A stretch of DNA of 49,335 nt from Myxococcales bacterium (GCA_020846875.1 JADLDB010000118.1:1-49335); one strand, 5' to 3'; positions 1 to 9,264 are shown, counted from the first letter of the stretch. Notes: generated by a model not told the origin, from the sequence alone. A program made the numbers and translations.

Positions 1-50
1 TCAGGGCGCTCGCGGTGGACGGCGCCCCTTCGAGGTGGTCGAGTCGGCGC

Positions 51-578
51 GTGAGCCCCACCACCTGCGAGCGCTGCGGCCAGCCGATGTTCCACCTGGC
101 GCAGGTGTGTCCGCACTGCGGGGCGCGGCGGGCCGGCGCGCCGCCCGCAGAGGAAGCCGTGCCCAGGAAGGAGAAGCCGGCGCCGCTCTCCTTGAGCCCC
201 GAGGAGGCGCGCGCGCTGCTGGCCGTCCAGGGCCCGGCGCAGGCCCCGAAGACGTCCCTGGTGGAGGTGGCGAAGGACCTGGTGTTGCCCCGCGCGGGCG
301 CCTTCGAGTCCGTCACCTCGCTGCTGGCCGCGCCCCTCACCGTGGCCTCGGTGGCGGCGCTGGCGCTGGCGCTGTTGCGGGAGCGGCGGACGCGCCGGGA
401 GGAGGGCATGCGCGGGGCCGCGCTCCTCGCCGTCCCCGCCACCGCCGCGCTCCTCGCCGTCCTCTTCTTCCAGCACGACGCAGGCGTCGGCTGGTACGTG
501 GGGCTGGGCGGGTGCGGCGGCGCCTGGCTCCTCCGCTCGCTGGGCCGCGCGCGCGCGGACGGTGCGCTCCACGGGTGA
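51..578 (+). CDS. Zinc-ribbon membrane protein, unknown function
   Basis: About 175 residues from the GTG at 51; the frame is also open from a GTG at 15. I chose 51 because the protein then begins just before the metal-binding CxxC motif. Residues 6-30 hold two CxxC pairs (TCERCGQ and VCPHCGA), a typical zinc-ribbon. A charged and proline-rich linker follows, then two or three hydrophobic stretches in the C-terminal half that look like membrane helices (around LTVASVAALALALL and LLAVPATAALLAVLFF). The architecture suggests a membrane-anchored protein with a cytoplasmic zinc-ribbon. No function can be assigned. Confidence 0.6.
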   Translation: MSPTTCERCGQPMFHLAQVCPHCGARRAGAPPAEEAVPRKEKPAPLSLSPEEARALLAVQGPAQAPKTSLVEVAKDLVLPRAGAFESVTSLLAAPLTVASVAALALALLRERRTRREEGMRGAALLAVPATAALLAVLFFQHDAGVGWYVGLGGCGGAWLLRSLGRARADGALHG

Positions 579-649
579 CGCGGGTGACAGCGCGGCGGGG
601 CCAGCGATTTACTTTCGTAACGGCACCGAGTCGGGACAGGATGGGCGCA

Positions 650-1288
650 ATGCTGCAACTCGTCCTCGTGCTCTCGCTGGCCCAGGCCCCAGCCACGGAG
701 CCCGCGCCCACGGTGGCGCCGCCGCTGCCCGCGGCACAACCCGTGCTCACAGACGAGGGAGAAGCCGCCGAGGCCCCGCCGGAGGGCGTGCCCCCGGTGG
801 ACCTGGTCCCCACCGCCCCCGAAGACACCGCCGTCTCTCCGGAGGCGCTCAAGCGCAAGGCGTCAGGGCAGCCGTCGGTCACCAAGCGCGTGCTGCTGTC
901 GGGCACGGCCAGCGTCGCGGCCAGCTTCGGAGGCATGGGGCTGGCGCTCGCCCTCACCGGCGCCAACCCCGCGCTGGACACCAACTTCGCGGTGGCGGCG
1001 CTGTCGCCCATCCTCATCGCCGGCGTGGGCTACGCCGTGCACTCGGCGCTGGGCGGACGGGGCGAGCCCATCCTCGCCTACCTGCTGGCGCTCTCCTTGA
1101 TGGCCGGCGCCGCGGGGCTGGCCTCGGCCATCGACGGCACCAACCCGGCGACGCCCATCCTCACCACCCTCATCGGCACGCTGCCCGCGGCGGCCGGCGC
1201 CATCTTCGTGCTGGAGTTCACCACCAAGAAGTCCAGGCACGCGCCGCAGGTGGCGCTGCTGCCCACCGGCGTGTCCGCCGTCTTCTGA
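650..1288 (+). CDS. Secreted or membrane protein with Pro/Ala-rich N-terminus
   Basis: About 212 residues. The ATG at 650 is preferred because GGGACAGG (633-640) sits nine bases upstream; an in-frame ATG at 641 would abut that motif. The N-terminus (MLQLVLVLSLAQAPA) looks like a short signal peptide, followed by about 60 residues rich in Pro, Ala and Glu. The C-terminal 130 residues contain three or four hydrophobic segments, rich in Gly and Ala, consistent with an integral membrane domain. It converges with the large VWA lipoprotein gene, leaving only about 10 bases between the stops. I do not recognise the family. Confidence 0.6.
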   Translation: MLQLVLVLSLAQAPATEPAPTVAPPLPAAQPVLTDEGEAAEAPPEGVPPVDLVPTAPEDTAVSPEALKRKASGQPSVTKRVLLSGTASVAASFGGMGLALALTGANPALDTNFAVAALSPILIAGVGYAVHSALGGRGEPILAYLLALSLMAGAAGLASAIDGTNPATPILTTLIGTLPAAAGAIFVLEFTTKKSRHAPQVALLPTGVSAVF

Positions 1289-1298
1289 AGGGCGCTTT

Positions 1299-4200
1299 TC
1301 AGAAGCACGGCGTCTCGTAGGTGGCCGTCACCGTCGAGCCCGCCGGCGGCGCCGCGCCGGACGAGAAGACGATGGCGTTGGACGAGCCCCGGTACGTCCA
1401 CCCGCCCACCACCACCCCGTCCACCCGCACGGTGATGGCCGAAGGGACGTCCGGCTGTGAGGTGAGCTGGTACTCCAGCCGCGGCTGCACGATGTTCTGC
1501 CCGATGGTGGCCAGGTCCGCCGCCCAGTTGGTAGTGCAGATGTCCGCCTGCACCCCGTTGGTGGTGCTGACCATCTCTGCGTAGCGCCCGGTGTCTGCGT
1601 AGGAGTCGAGGAAACAGGTGGGGCTCGGCAGGGAAAAGGGCCCCACCACGTTGACGGACACGAGCTCGGACTTCCCGCCCTTCGCCTGCCGATAGGCCGA
1701 GCGGTACGTCGCCACGGGGTTGGGGGACTGCTCGACGGCGTCCGTCACCAGGATGATCGCCAGCGAGGCGTCCTGGCGGAGAAAGCCGGCGTTGGCGCCG
1801 CTCAAGTTGGGCTGAGACAGGGCGCGCGAGGCCGCCTCGAAGGGCTCCTCAAGGCCGCTGCCCGAGGTGCCCACCAGCGCGTTCGCCGCGAAGGCCTGCC
1901 CCAGCGACGGCGTGGAGGACGTCAGCACCGCCGGCGTCCCCACCAGCCGTCCGCTGTTCTTGAAGATGTCCGTGGTGGTGACGCCGAGGTGGTAGTCGAC
2001 GTTGCTCTGGTTGGCCGCGGCGATGAAGGACGCGAAGTTGCTCGCCAGCGACATCTGCTCGTCGCCCATGGAACACGAGTCGTCCACGACGAAGAGCACG
2101 TCCAGCTTCCCCCCGGCCGTCTGCGTCCAGGTGTCCGTGTGGGTGGACGACAGCGCCCCTTGCCCGGCCAGGTCCACTGACACGACGCGGGCCACGCCCC
2201 CTTCGCGAATGTCGAAGTCCAGCGCGCCGCTCGCCGGCCCGGTGGTGATGGGCGCGAAGGCCACCTGCACGGAGGCGGGCCCCACGCCGCTGTTCACCGC
2301 CAGGCCGCCCGAGGGGATGGTGGGGGTGGAGGTCAGCGCGAAGGGGCCGCCGGTGGGCCGGAAGGTGATGCGGTCGATGAAGAGCGGCACCCCGCAGGCG
2401 TTGTACGCGTGGAGCGGCTTGCTCCCGCTGCGGCAGCCCAGCCGCGTGGTGCCGAAGTCGAGCGCGTTGGGATCGAGCACCAGGCAGTTCGCCACCCGCA
2501 TCTCCGTGGGGATGAGGACGGGCGGGTCGCGGCCCGCCTGCACCCGCAAGAAGCCCCGCGCGGTGGCACCGTAGGGCAGCGCGGGGTCCGCCGTGGCCCG
2601 GAGCTTCACCAGGCCCGTGTCGCCCGCCTCCATCACCACGGGGAGGGGCGAGTCGGGCAGCGAGAAGGTGGACGCCGAGCCGGGCGCGAGGTCGACCGCC
2701 ACCAGGCACCCGAAGGTGCTCGGCCCGGCGGTGATGGTCATGGTGCGCTCGAAGCTGGCCCCCCGGGGGATGTCGCCCATCGGGAGGTTGCCCGGCGCCA
2801 GGCTCAACTCACAGGTGCCTGGCTCCCTCGGGTTGGCCGAGACGCGCACGCCCGCCAGCGGCTGGAGCGGGTCGTTCGAGTAGACGAACAGGTCCGCTTC
2901 CTTCCGGCCCTCGGTGGTCGCGGTGAGCCGCACGTCGAAATCGAGCGCGTTGAGGCCGCTGATCGCCGGCAGGCCCACCGCGGGATCGTACCCGGCCGGC
3001 GTCACCACCTCGAAGTCCGTCACCTTCGTCGCCGCCGACGTGGGGACGATGGCCACCCAGGGCAGCCGGCCGTCGACACCGAGGCGCAGGTTGTTCGACG
3101 TGTCCCCCGGAGCGGCCGGGGGCGCGCCCACGTTCTGCACCGAGAGGCGCCGCGAGGTGGCGACGTTGAGGGGCACGCTGCCGAAGGCGAGGCTGGGAGC
3201 CGGAGCGAGGCGGATGCGGGGCGCGCCGCCGACGCAGGTCATCGGCACGCGGGCGGACAGTGTCTCCACGGTGGAAACGTCGAAGCTCAGCACGCCCTCC
3301 ACGCGGCCCAGGGCGGACGGCGCACAGGCGACGGTGAGGACGGCCGAGCCCCGCGCCGGCACTTCGACAGGCACCGGGTCCACCAGGGAGAAGGCCGCGC
3401 CTTCCGCCAGCACGCCCTGTAGCCCCAGAGGCGCGCCGCTGCCGTTGACGACGGTGACGGTGCGCTTGACGGGCACCCCCAGCGGCACGCGGCCGAAGTC
3501 AACCAGCGACGGAGTCCAGCTGATCGCCTGGCTCGAGCCCACTCCGGTGAGGACGGTGGTGCCCTCGGCGCAGGTGGCGGCGCGCCGGACGCGCAGGGTG
3601 GCGTGGTAGGCGCGCTCCTCCAGCGGCCCAAAGCTGACTGGCACCGCCACCCGCTGGCCGGGGTTCACCTCGAAGGGGCCGGCTGAGGGCAGCGCGAAGG
3701 CGAGTGGGTCGTCCCCCTCGACGGCGGACACCTCGGTGCTGGCCGGAAAGGGCCTGCCGTTCTCCAGCAGCAGCGGCAGGGTGACGTGCTGGCCCAGCGG
3801 CACCTGGCCGAAGTCGAGGACGGCCGGCACGTAGCAGTCGCGCGCCACGGCGACGGCCACCAGCGTCACCGCCGCCTGCTCCTCGCCCGGGCGGCCGCCG
3901 CTCACCTGGACTCGGAAGTCGGCGCGGTGCTCGACGGTGGCCTTCGTGACGTCGGCGTCCGTGGGCGGAGCGAAGTGGGCGCTCAGCGTCACCTCGCCGT
4001 CTCGGGGAATCACCCGGCCCGCGGCGTCGTCGAGGGTGAGGGCGTCGCTGCCGCCCTCGCGGCTGACGGAGACGATGGTCAACGCCGCCACGCCGATGTT
4101 CCGCAGCCGCACCTGGCCGTCGCCGCGCTCGTCCATCACCACCGGATCGAGCGTGAGGAGCGCTTCCCGCGTCAGCGACTCGCGCGCCGGGCCAGCGACC

Positions 4201-4310
4201 ACCACCACCAGCTCGCCCGCCTGCCCGGTGAGGCCGCCGCCGCGATCGCAGCCGCAGGAGAAGCCACCCAGGGTGAGCGCCAACAGCAGGGCCTGCAGGG
4301 CAGCGCGCAT
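1299..4310 (-). CDS. Choice-of-anchor D / VWA-domain lipoprotein
   Basis: About 1003 residues from the ATG at 4310; an upstream TTG would add 12 residues before a clean lipoprotein signal, so it was not used. The signal peptide (MRAALQALLLALTLGGFSC) ends in Cys. Residues about 30-730 are repeated beta-sandwich (ASH/choice-of-anchor D type) units with the recurring pattern 'LDFGxVPLG...VxNxG'. Residues 737-930 form a von Willebrand factor A domain with a MIDAS motif D743-x-S745-x-S747 (VVDDSCSMG) and a later conserved LVTDA segment. A short beta domain ends the chain. VWA domains with an intact MIDAS bind a divalent metal and mediate protein contacts, here presumably at the cell envelope. It is divergent from the Cys-rich protein gene, so the two may share the promoter region 4311-4389. 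Confidence 0.85.
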   Translation of the reverse strand: MRAALQALLLALTLGGFSCGCDRGGGLTGQAGELVVVVAGPARESLTREALLTLDPVVMDERGDGQVRLRNIGVAALTIVSVSREGGSDALTLDDAAGRVIPRDGEVTLSAHFAPPTDADVTKATVEHRADFRVQVSGGRPGEEQAAVTLVAVAVARDCYVPAVLDFGQVPLGQHVTLPLLLENGRPFPASTEVSAVEGDDPLAFALPSAGPFEVNPGQRVAVPVSFGPLEERAYHATLRVRRAATCAEGTTVLTGVGSSQAISWTPSLVDFGRVPLGVPVKRTVTVVNGSGAPLGLQGVLAEGAAFSLVDPVPVEVPARGSAVLTVACAPSALGRVEGVLSFDVSTVETLSARVPMTCVGGAPRIRLAPAPSLAFGSVPLNVATSRRLSVQNVGAPPAAPGDTSNNLRLGVDGRLPWVAIVPTSAATKVTDFEVVTPAGYDPAVGLPAISGLNALDFDVRLTATTEGRKEADLFVYSNDPLQPLAGVRVSANPREPGTCELSLAPGNLPMGDIPRGASFERTMTITAGPSTFGCLVAVDLAPGSASTFSLPDSPLPVVMEAGDTGLVKLRATADPALPYGATARGFLRVQAGRDPPVLIPTEMRVANCLVLDPNALDFGTTRLGCRSGSKPLHAYNACGVPLFIDRITFRPTGGPFALTSTPTIPSGGLAVNSGVGPASVQVAFAPITTGPASGALDFDIREGGVARVVSVDLAGQGALSSTHTDTWTQTAGGKLDVLFVVDDSCSMGDEQMSLASNFASFIAAANQSNVDYHLGVTTTDIFKNSGRLVGTPAVLTSSTPSLGQAFAANALVGTSGSGLEEPFEAASRALSQPNLSGANAGFLRQDASLAIILVTDAVEQSPNPVATYRSAYRQAKGGKSELVSVNVVGPFSLPSPTCFLDSYADTGRYAEMVSTTNGVQADICTTNWAADLATIGQNIVQPRLEYQLTSQPDVPSAITVRVDGVVVGGWTYRGSSNAIVFSSGAAPPAGSTVTATYETPCF

Positions 4311-4389
4311 GAGCCGTAGTCTGCTGGGAAGGAGCGCGCCCCACAACGGCGTCGACGCTCCCGAGGTGGGGTGTCAGACTACCTGTGGC

Positions 4390-5076
4390 ATGGCGCGGTG
4401 GTGGCGACAGTGGGCCCTGGCGGCGAGCGTGGCGGCGCTGGCTGCCACCACGGCTTGCCAGAATCCCTGCGCCGGGTGCGCGGGCTGCTGCGACCAGGGC
4501 GCCTGCTTTGCGGGCAACACCCGGAGCGCCTGCGGCAGCGGCGGCGTGGCGTGCGCGGTGTGCCGCGCGGGGGACCGCTGCCTGGCGGGCGAGTGCGGAC
4601 CGGCGCCCGACGCGGGGCCCACCGACGGCGGAGTCCGCCCTCGCCTCTGCGGGTGTGTCACCGGCTGCTGCCGTGAGGACGGCGGGTGCGCGCCGGGCAA
4701 CCGGCCGGAGACGTGCGGAAGAAACGGGCGCTTCTGCGTCACCTGCGACGCGGGCCTGGGCTGCCCCACCGGCGTGTGCGAGGGCGAGACCCGGTGCTAC
4801 GGGTGCGTGGACGCGCTGGGCCTGTGTCGCGACGGCACGGCGCCGACCTCCTGCGGAAGCGGCGGGGCGCCCTGCCAGGCCTGCATCGGCACCGACGTCT
4901 GCGCCCTCGGGCAGTGCCAGGGCACCTCGTCCTGCGGGCAGACGAACTGCGCCACCGGCTGCTGCGCGGCCACCAACATCTGTGTGCCGCCCAGCCCCGG
5001 CCAATGTGGCACCGGCGGCAGGCCCTGCGTCGCCTGTCCCGACGGCGGGAGCTGCGTGGGCGGCGCCTGCCAGTGA
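4390..5076 (+). CDS. Cysteine-rich secreted/lipoprotein with four repeats
   Basis: 228 residues starting at the ATG at 4390. The signal peptide (MARWWRQWALAASVAALAATTAC) ends at a Cys, a weak lipobox (TTAC). The mature part contains 38 further Cys in about 205 residues. It consists of four imperfect repeats of about 45-50 residues with the spacing C-x2-CC (absent in repeat 3), then C-x6-8-CGxGGxxCxxC, then C-x4-C. The density and regularity point to a disulfide-stapled extracellular protein; metal binding is an alternative. It lies divergent from the VWA lipoprotein. No closer family is recognised. Confidence 0.7.
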   Translation: MARWWRQWALAASVAALAATTACQNPCAGCAGCCDQGACFAGNTRSACGSGGVACAVCRAGDRCLAGECGPAPDAGPTDGGVRPRLCGCVTGCCREDGGCAPGNRPETCGRNGRFCVTCDAGLGCPTGVCEGETRCYGCVDALGLCRDGTAPTSCGSGGAPCQACIGTDVCALGQCQGTSSCGQTNCATGCCAATNICVPPSPGQCGTGGRPCVACPDGGSCVGGACQ

Positions 5077-5185
5077 CGGCGACCTGGAGCTGGCCGACTT
5101 CAACGGCGACGGGAAGCTGGCGGCTGGGGCTGCTCGTCAACCGCCTGGAACCAGAGGTCTTGCCAGGCCTGAATGCACGAGTTAG
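5072..5185 (+). pseudogene. Possible FG-GAP/VCBS repeat remnant
   Basis: Immediately at the end of the Cys-rich gene, in another frame, the DNA reads SDGDLELADFNGDGKLA. This is very close to the FG-GAP/VCBS calcium-binding consensus (DL..ADFNGDGKLD), but the similarity stops after about 17 residues and the frame ends at 5185 without a partner domain. It may be the relic of a longer secreted protein fused or adjacent to the Cys-rich gene. It may also be chance, since the pattern is short. Confidence 0.3.
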
Positions 5186-5217
5186 TGTTGTGTTGACTCT
5201 TTCAAGGGAGCCAACAC

Positions 5218-6180
5218 TTGATTCACTACCTCAAGGCAGCGCCGACGACGTGGGTCATGCAGTTCAAGGGGAGCGCGCTCAAGCGCGAGGGGGCGGGGCT
5301 GTCCTTCTTCTACTGGGCGCCCACCACCACGCTGGTGCAGGTGCCGCTGGCGAGCGCGGACGTGCCCTTCGCCTTCACCGAGGCGACGGCCGACTTCCAG
5401 ACGGTCACCATTCAGGGGCAGCTGACGTTCCGGGTGGCGGAGCCGAAGAAGCTGGCGGCGCTGCTGGACTACTCGGTGACGTCTTCGGGCGGGTGGAGGA
5501 CGGACGATCCCCAGAAGGTGCCCGAGCGCCTGGTGCACACCGCGCAGGTGCTGACGCGGGCGGTGACGCAGCGCTACACGCTGAAGGAGGCGCTCACGTC
5601 GAGTGAGGCGCTGGTGGCCCAGGTGCTGGCGGGGCTGAAGGCGACGGCGGCGGTGCAGATGCTGGGGCTGGAGGTGCTGTCCCTGTCGGTGCTGTCGGTG
5701 CGGCCGACGCCGGAGATGGCGCGGGCGCTGGAGGCGGAGGCGCGCGAGGCCCTGCAGCGCAAGAGCGACGAAGCCATCCACGAGCGGCGGAAGGCGGCGG
5801 TGGAGCAGGAGCGCCGCATCAAGGAGTCGGAGCTGCAGACGGAGGTGATGGTGGAGGAGCAGCGCCGCCACATCCAGGAGACGAAGCTGGCCGCCGACAT
5901 CCACCTGGAGAAGGAGCGCGAGCAATTGGTGGCGCTGTGGGCGGCCAACGAGAAGACGAGCGCCGACGCGCAGGCCTACGCGCTGGAAGCGAAGCTCACG
6001 CCGGTGAAGGCGCTGGACTGGAAGGTGCTGACGGCGCTGTCGGCGGCGGGGATGGACCCGGCCGCGTCCATCGCGGTGGCCTTCCGCGAGCTGGCGGAGA
6101 ACGCGCAGCGCATCGGCGAGCTGAACGTGAGCCCGGACCTGTTGCGCTCGCTGCTCCCGTCCTCCGCGCCGAGGAAGTGA
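5218..6180 (+). CDS. SPFH/band 7 domain protein
   Basis: 320 residues from a TTG at 5218, supported by the Shine-Dalgarno AAGGGAG at 5204-5210. Residues 1-165 have the features of an SPFH (stomatin/prohibitin/flotillin) domain: alternating beta strands, a segment like 'VTIQGQLTFRVAEPKKLAALLDY', and 'GLEVLSLSVLSVRPTPEMARALE' at the domain end. This is followed by a charged coiled coil (about 175-240, rich in E, R, K, Q). There is no N-terminal membrane helix, so the protein may associate with membranes only peripherally. Four bases separate it from the NAD-kinase-like gene, so the two are surely co-transcribed. Family members scaffold membrane microdomains; the client here is unknown. Confidence 0.8.
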   Translation: MIHYLKAAPTTWVMQFKGSALKREGAGLSFFYWAPTTTLVQVPLASADVPFAFTEATADFQTVTIQGQLTFRVAEPKKLAALLDYSVTSSGGWRTDDPQKVPERLVHTAQVLTRAVTQRYTLKEALTSSEALVAQVLAGLKATAAVQMLGLEVLSLSVLSVRPTPEMARALEAEAREALQRKSDEAIHERRKAAVEQERRIKESELQTEVMVEEQRRHIQETKLAADIHLEKEREQLVALWAANEKTSADAQAYALEAKLTPVKALDWKVLTALSAAGMDPAASIAVAFRELAENAQRIGELNVSPDLLRSLLPSSAPRK

Positions 6181-6184
6181 CGTC

Positions 6185-7150
6185 ATGTTCGACAAGCTGG
6201 TGCTGGTCACCCGGAAGACGCGGCTCGACGGGCTGCTGGCGCGCTTCAACACCGCGGGCAACGCGAAGTTCTACCTCTCGCAGGCGGGCCTGGACTTCGA
6301 GGACTACCAACGGGAGCACGACACCTACGCGAAGAGCCTGGAGAAGACGCGCGGCGCGCTGGAGTCCTTCGGCCTCAAGCTGCAGGTGCTCGAGCGCGCG
6401 GTGGCGCCCACCTACCTCTTCGCGCCGTCGGACGTGGTGGTGGCGCTGGGGCAGGACGGGCTGGTGGCGAACGTGGCCAAGTACGTGGGCGCCCAGCCGC
6501 TCGTCGGGGTGAACCCGGACCCGGAGCGCTTCGACGGGGTGCTGCTCCCCTTCCGGGTGGACCAGGCGAAGCGCGCGGTGGACGCGACGGTGACGGGACG
6601 GGCGAAGGTGCGGGAGGTGACGCTGGCCGAAGCGGCGCTGTCCGACGGGCAGAAGCTGCTCGCCTTCAACGACCTCTTCGTGGGCGCGCGCACGCACGTC
6701 TCGGCGCACTACCGGCTGCGGGTGCTGGGGCCGCGCGAGGGGAAGGTGAAGGGCCCGAAGTCCTCGGCGGCTCCCTGGGTGCGGCACTCGTCCAGCGGCG
6801 TCATCGTCTCCACCGGCGCGGGCTCGACGGGCTGGTTGTCCAGCGTGTGCGCGATGGCGGCGGCGGTGGCGGGCGCGCTGGGCGGCAAGGCGGGCGAGCC
6901 GGTGCGCCTCGGGTGGGAGGACCCACGGCTGTTCTACGTGGTGCGCGAGCCCTTCGCCTCGAAGCACTCCAGCGCGGCGCACGCCGTCGGCTTCCTCGAG
7001 GCGGGGACGAAGCTGGAGCTCGAGTCGTTGATGCCGTCGGGCGGCGTCATCTTCTCGGACGGGGTGGAGGACGACGCGCTGTCGTTCACCTCGGGCCTGG
7101 TGGCGCGCATCGGGCCTTCGGCGCAGCGGGCGCGGCTGGTCGTCTCGTGA
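6185..7150 (+). CDS. NAD-kinase-like protein (ATP-NAD kinase fold)
   Basis: 321 residues. The fold signature is clear: a Rossmann-like half ending in VVVALGQDGLVANVAKYV, then GVNPDPERFDG, the NDLFVG segment (161-166) that corresponds to the family's NE/ND motif, and SSGVIVSTGAGSTGW (203-217), the conserved glycine-rich block. In canonical NAD kinases the catalytic motif is GGDGT; here it is G89-Q-D-G92 followed by Leu, so the catalytic Asp is kept but two neighbours differ. The substrate may therefore be NAD(H) or another molecule. It is translationally adjacent to the SPFH gene, which suggests a membrane-associated complex. A housekeeping NAD kinase elsewhere in the genome would support a specialised role. 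Confidence 0.75.
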   Translation: MFDKLVLVTRKTRLDGLLARFNTAGNAKFYLSQAGLDFEDYQREHDTYAKSLEKTRGALESFGLKLQVLERAVAPTYLFAPSDVVVALGQDGLVANVAKYVGAQPLVGVNPDPERFDGVLLPFRVDQAKRAVDATVTGRAKVREVTLAEAALSDGQKLLAFNDLFVGARTHVSAHYRLRVLGPREGKVKGPKSSAAPWVRHSSSGVIVSTGAGSTGWLSSVCAMAAAVAGALGGKAGEPVRLGWEDPRLFYVVREPFASKHSSAAHAVGFLEAGTKLELESLMPSGGVIFSDGVEDDALSFTSGLVARIGPSAQRARLVVS

Positions 7151-7236
7151 ACGAACGGCCCATCACTCAAAGGGCCAGCCCGAAGTGAGCCAGCCCGCTT
7201 GGCGCGGCGCCGACGCGTGGTAGATGCGTCCCCGCG

Positions 7237-9264
7237 ATGCGTCCCCTCGTTCCCTTCCTCGCCGCGCTCGGCCTGTCCTGCGCGACCACCCCCACGCCCT
7301 CCCCCGCCCCCGACATGACCGCTCCCAAGCTGACCCAGGCGCCCCGCGCGGCGAGCCTCATCTCGTCCAACGCCGCCGACTTCACGAAGGCCTGCGACGA
7401 GGTGCTCCACCGCGCGAAGGCCGCCATCGCGGAACTCAAGGCCCTGCCGCCCGGCAGCGACGCGAAGAAGCTGGCGCTGTACGACGACGCCACCACCGCG
7501 CTGTCCAACATGGGCGCGCGCAGCGGGCTGGCCCGCGAGGTGCAACCCGACGCCGCGGTGCGAGAGGCCGCCGAGGCCTGTGAGCAGCGCCTCGAGGCGT
7601 ACGCGGTGGAGCTGGCCCAGGACCGCGGGGTGTACGACGCGCTCTCCAGAGTCGACGCCCAGGCCTTCGACGCCGTCACCGGCTTCTGGCTCTTCAAGAC
7701 GCTGCGCGAGTTCCGCCGCGCCGGCGTGGACCGCGACGACGCCACCCGCGCGCGGGTGAAGGCGCTCAACGAGGACCTGGTGAAGGTAGGCCAGGCCTTC
7801 GGCCGCAACATCCGCGACGACGTGCGCACCGTCTTCGCCACGCCCGCCGAATTGGAAGGGCTGCCCGCGGACTGGCTCGAGGCCCACCCGCCCAACGGCC
7901 AGGGCCAGGTGGCCGTCACCACCAACACGCCCGACTACCTGCCCGTCATGCTGTACGCGAAGTCCGGCAAGGTGCGCGAGGCGCTGTGGCGCGCCTACCG
8001 GAACCGCGCCTACCCGGCGAACGAGGCCGTGCTGAAGGACCTGCTGACGAGGCGCTACGAGCTGGCGAAGCTGCTCGGCTACGACTCGTGGGCGGCCTAC
8101 GCCACCGAGACCAAGATGGTGAAGACTGCCCAGGCCGCGGCCGACTTCATCACCCAGGGTGAGAAGGCCACCCGCGCCCGCGCCGAGGCCGACATGGCGC
8201 TGCTCCTCGAGCGCAAGAAGAAGGACGCGCCCAACGCCACCTCCGTCGAGCCGTGGGAGCACCAATTCTACGAGGACCGGGTGAAGGCCGAGAAGTTCGG
8301 CTTCGACTCCCAGGCGATGCGCCCGTACTTCGAGTACGGCCGGGTGAAGCAGGGCGTGATGGACGTGACGGCGAAGCTGTTCGGCGTGCGCTACGTGCGC
8401 GTCACCGACGCCGCCGTGTGGCACCCGGACGTGGAGACGTTCGACCTCTACGAAGGCGAGGCGCTGTTGGGCCGCATCCACCTCGACATGCACCCGCGCG
8501 ACGGCAAGTACAAGCACGCCGCCGAGTTCGGGATGACGGTGGGCCGCGCCAGCCGCGAGCTGCCCGAGGCCTCGCTGGTCTGCAACTTCCCCCGCCCCGG
8601 GGACTTGATGCAGCACTCCGAGGTGGAGACCTTCTTCCACGAGTTCGGACACCTGCTGCATGAGATCTTCGCCGGCCGGCAGGCGTGGGGCGGCATCTCC
8701 GGCATCCGCACCGAGTGGGACTTCGTGGAGGTACCGTCCATGCTGCTCCAGGAGTGGCCGCTGGACGGCGAGGTGCTCTCGTCCTTCGCGCGGCACCACC
8801 AGTCCAACCAGCCCATGCCCGCCTCGCTGGTGCAGCAGATGAAGACGGCGCGCGAGTTCGGCATCGGGCTGGACACCCGGCGGCAGTTCTTCCTCTCCGC
8901 GGTCAGCCTGTCCTTCCACGACAGGGCGCCTGGCTTCGACCCGGTGGCGCAGCTCAAGGCCGAGCAGCAGCGCTTCCTGCCCTTCCGTCGCGAGTGGGTG
9001 GACGGCACCCACTTCGAGCTCGGCTTCGGCCACCTCGATGGGTACTCCGCCGCCTACTACACGTACCAGTGGAGCACCGTCATCGCGAAGGACCTGCTGA
9101 CGCGCTTCAAGGCGAAGTCGATGCTGGACGGCAGCGTGGCCACCGAGTACCGCAGGACGGTGCTGGAGCCGGGCGGCTCGCAGGAGGCCGGCGCGCTGGT
9201 GGAGAAGTTCCTCGGGCGGCCCTACGCCTTCAACGCCTTCCAGGCCTGGCTCGACGGGAAGTGA
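7237..9264 (+). CDS. M3 family oligopeptidase lipoprotein
   Basis: 675 residues, the normal size for thimet oligopeptidase/oligopeptidase A relatives. The zinc site is intact: HEFGH at 468-472 and the third ligand Glu498 in DFVEVPSMLLQEW. The C-terminal substrate-binding region HLDGYSAAYYTYQW is also present. The N-terminus (MRPLVPFLAALGLSC) resembles a lipoprotein signal with Cys at 15, so the enzyme is probably envelope-anchored and degrades short peptides there. The Cys-3 residue (S) is tolerated in myxobacterial lipoboxes, but lipidation is inferred. Flanking genes are separate units: about 85 bases upstream and 50 bases downstream. Confidence 0.9.
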   Translation: MRPLVPFLAALGLSCATTPTPSPAPDMTAPKLTQAPRAASLISSNAADFTKACDEVLHRAKAAIAELKALPPGSDAKKLALYDDATTALSNMGARSGLAREVQPDAAVREAAEACEQRLEAYAVELAQDRGVYDALSRVDAQAFDAVTGFWLFKTLREFRRAGVDRDDATRARVKALNEDLVKVGQAFGRNIRDDVRTVFATPAELEGLPADWLEAHPPNGQGQVAVTTNTPDYLPVMLYAKSGKVREALWRAYRNRAYPANEAVLKDLLTRRYELAKLLGYDSWAAYATETKMVKTAQAAADFITQGEKATRARAEADMALLLERKKKDAPNATSVEPWEHQFYEDRVKAEKFGFDSQAMRPYFEYGRVKQGVMDVTAKLFGVRYVRVTDAAVWHPDVETFDLYEGEALLGRIHLDMHPRDGKYKHAAEFGMTVGRASRELPEASLVCNFPRPGDLMQHSEVETFFHEFGHLLHEIFAGRQAWGGISGIRTEWDFVEVPSMLLQEWPLDGEVLSSFARHHQSNQPMPASLVQQMKTAREFGIGLDTRRQFFLSAVSLSFHDRAPGFDPVAQLKAEQQRFLPFRREWVDGTHFELGFGHLDGYSAAYYTYQWSTVIAKDLLTRFKAKSMLDGSVATEYRRTVLEPGGSQEAGALVEKFLGRPYAFNAFQAWLDGK

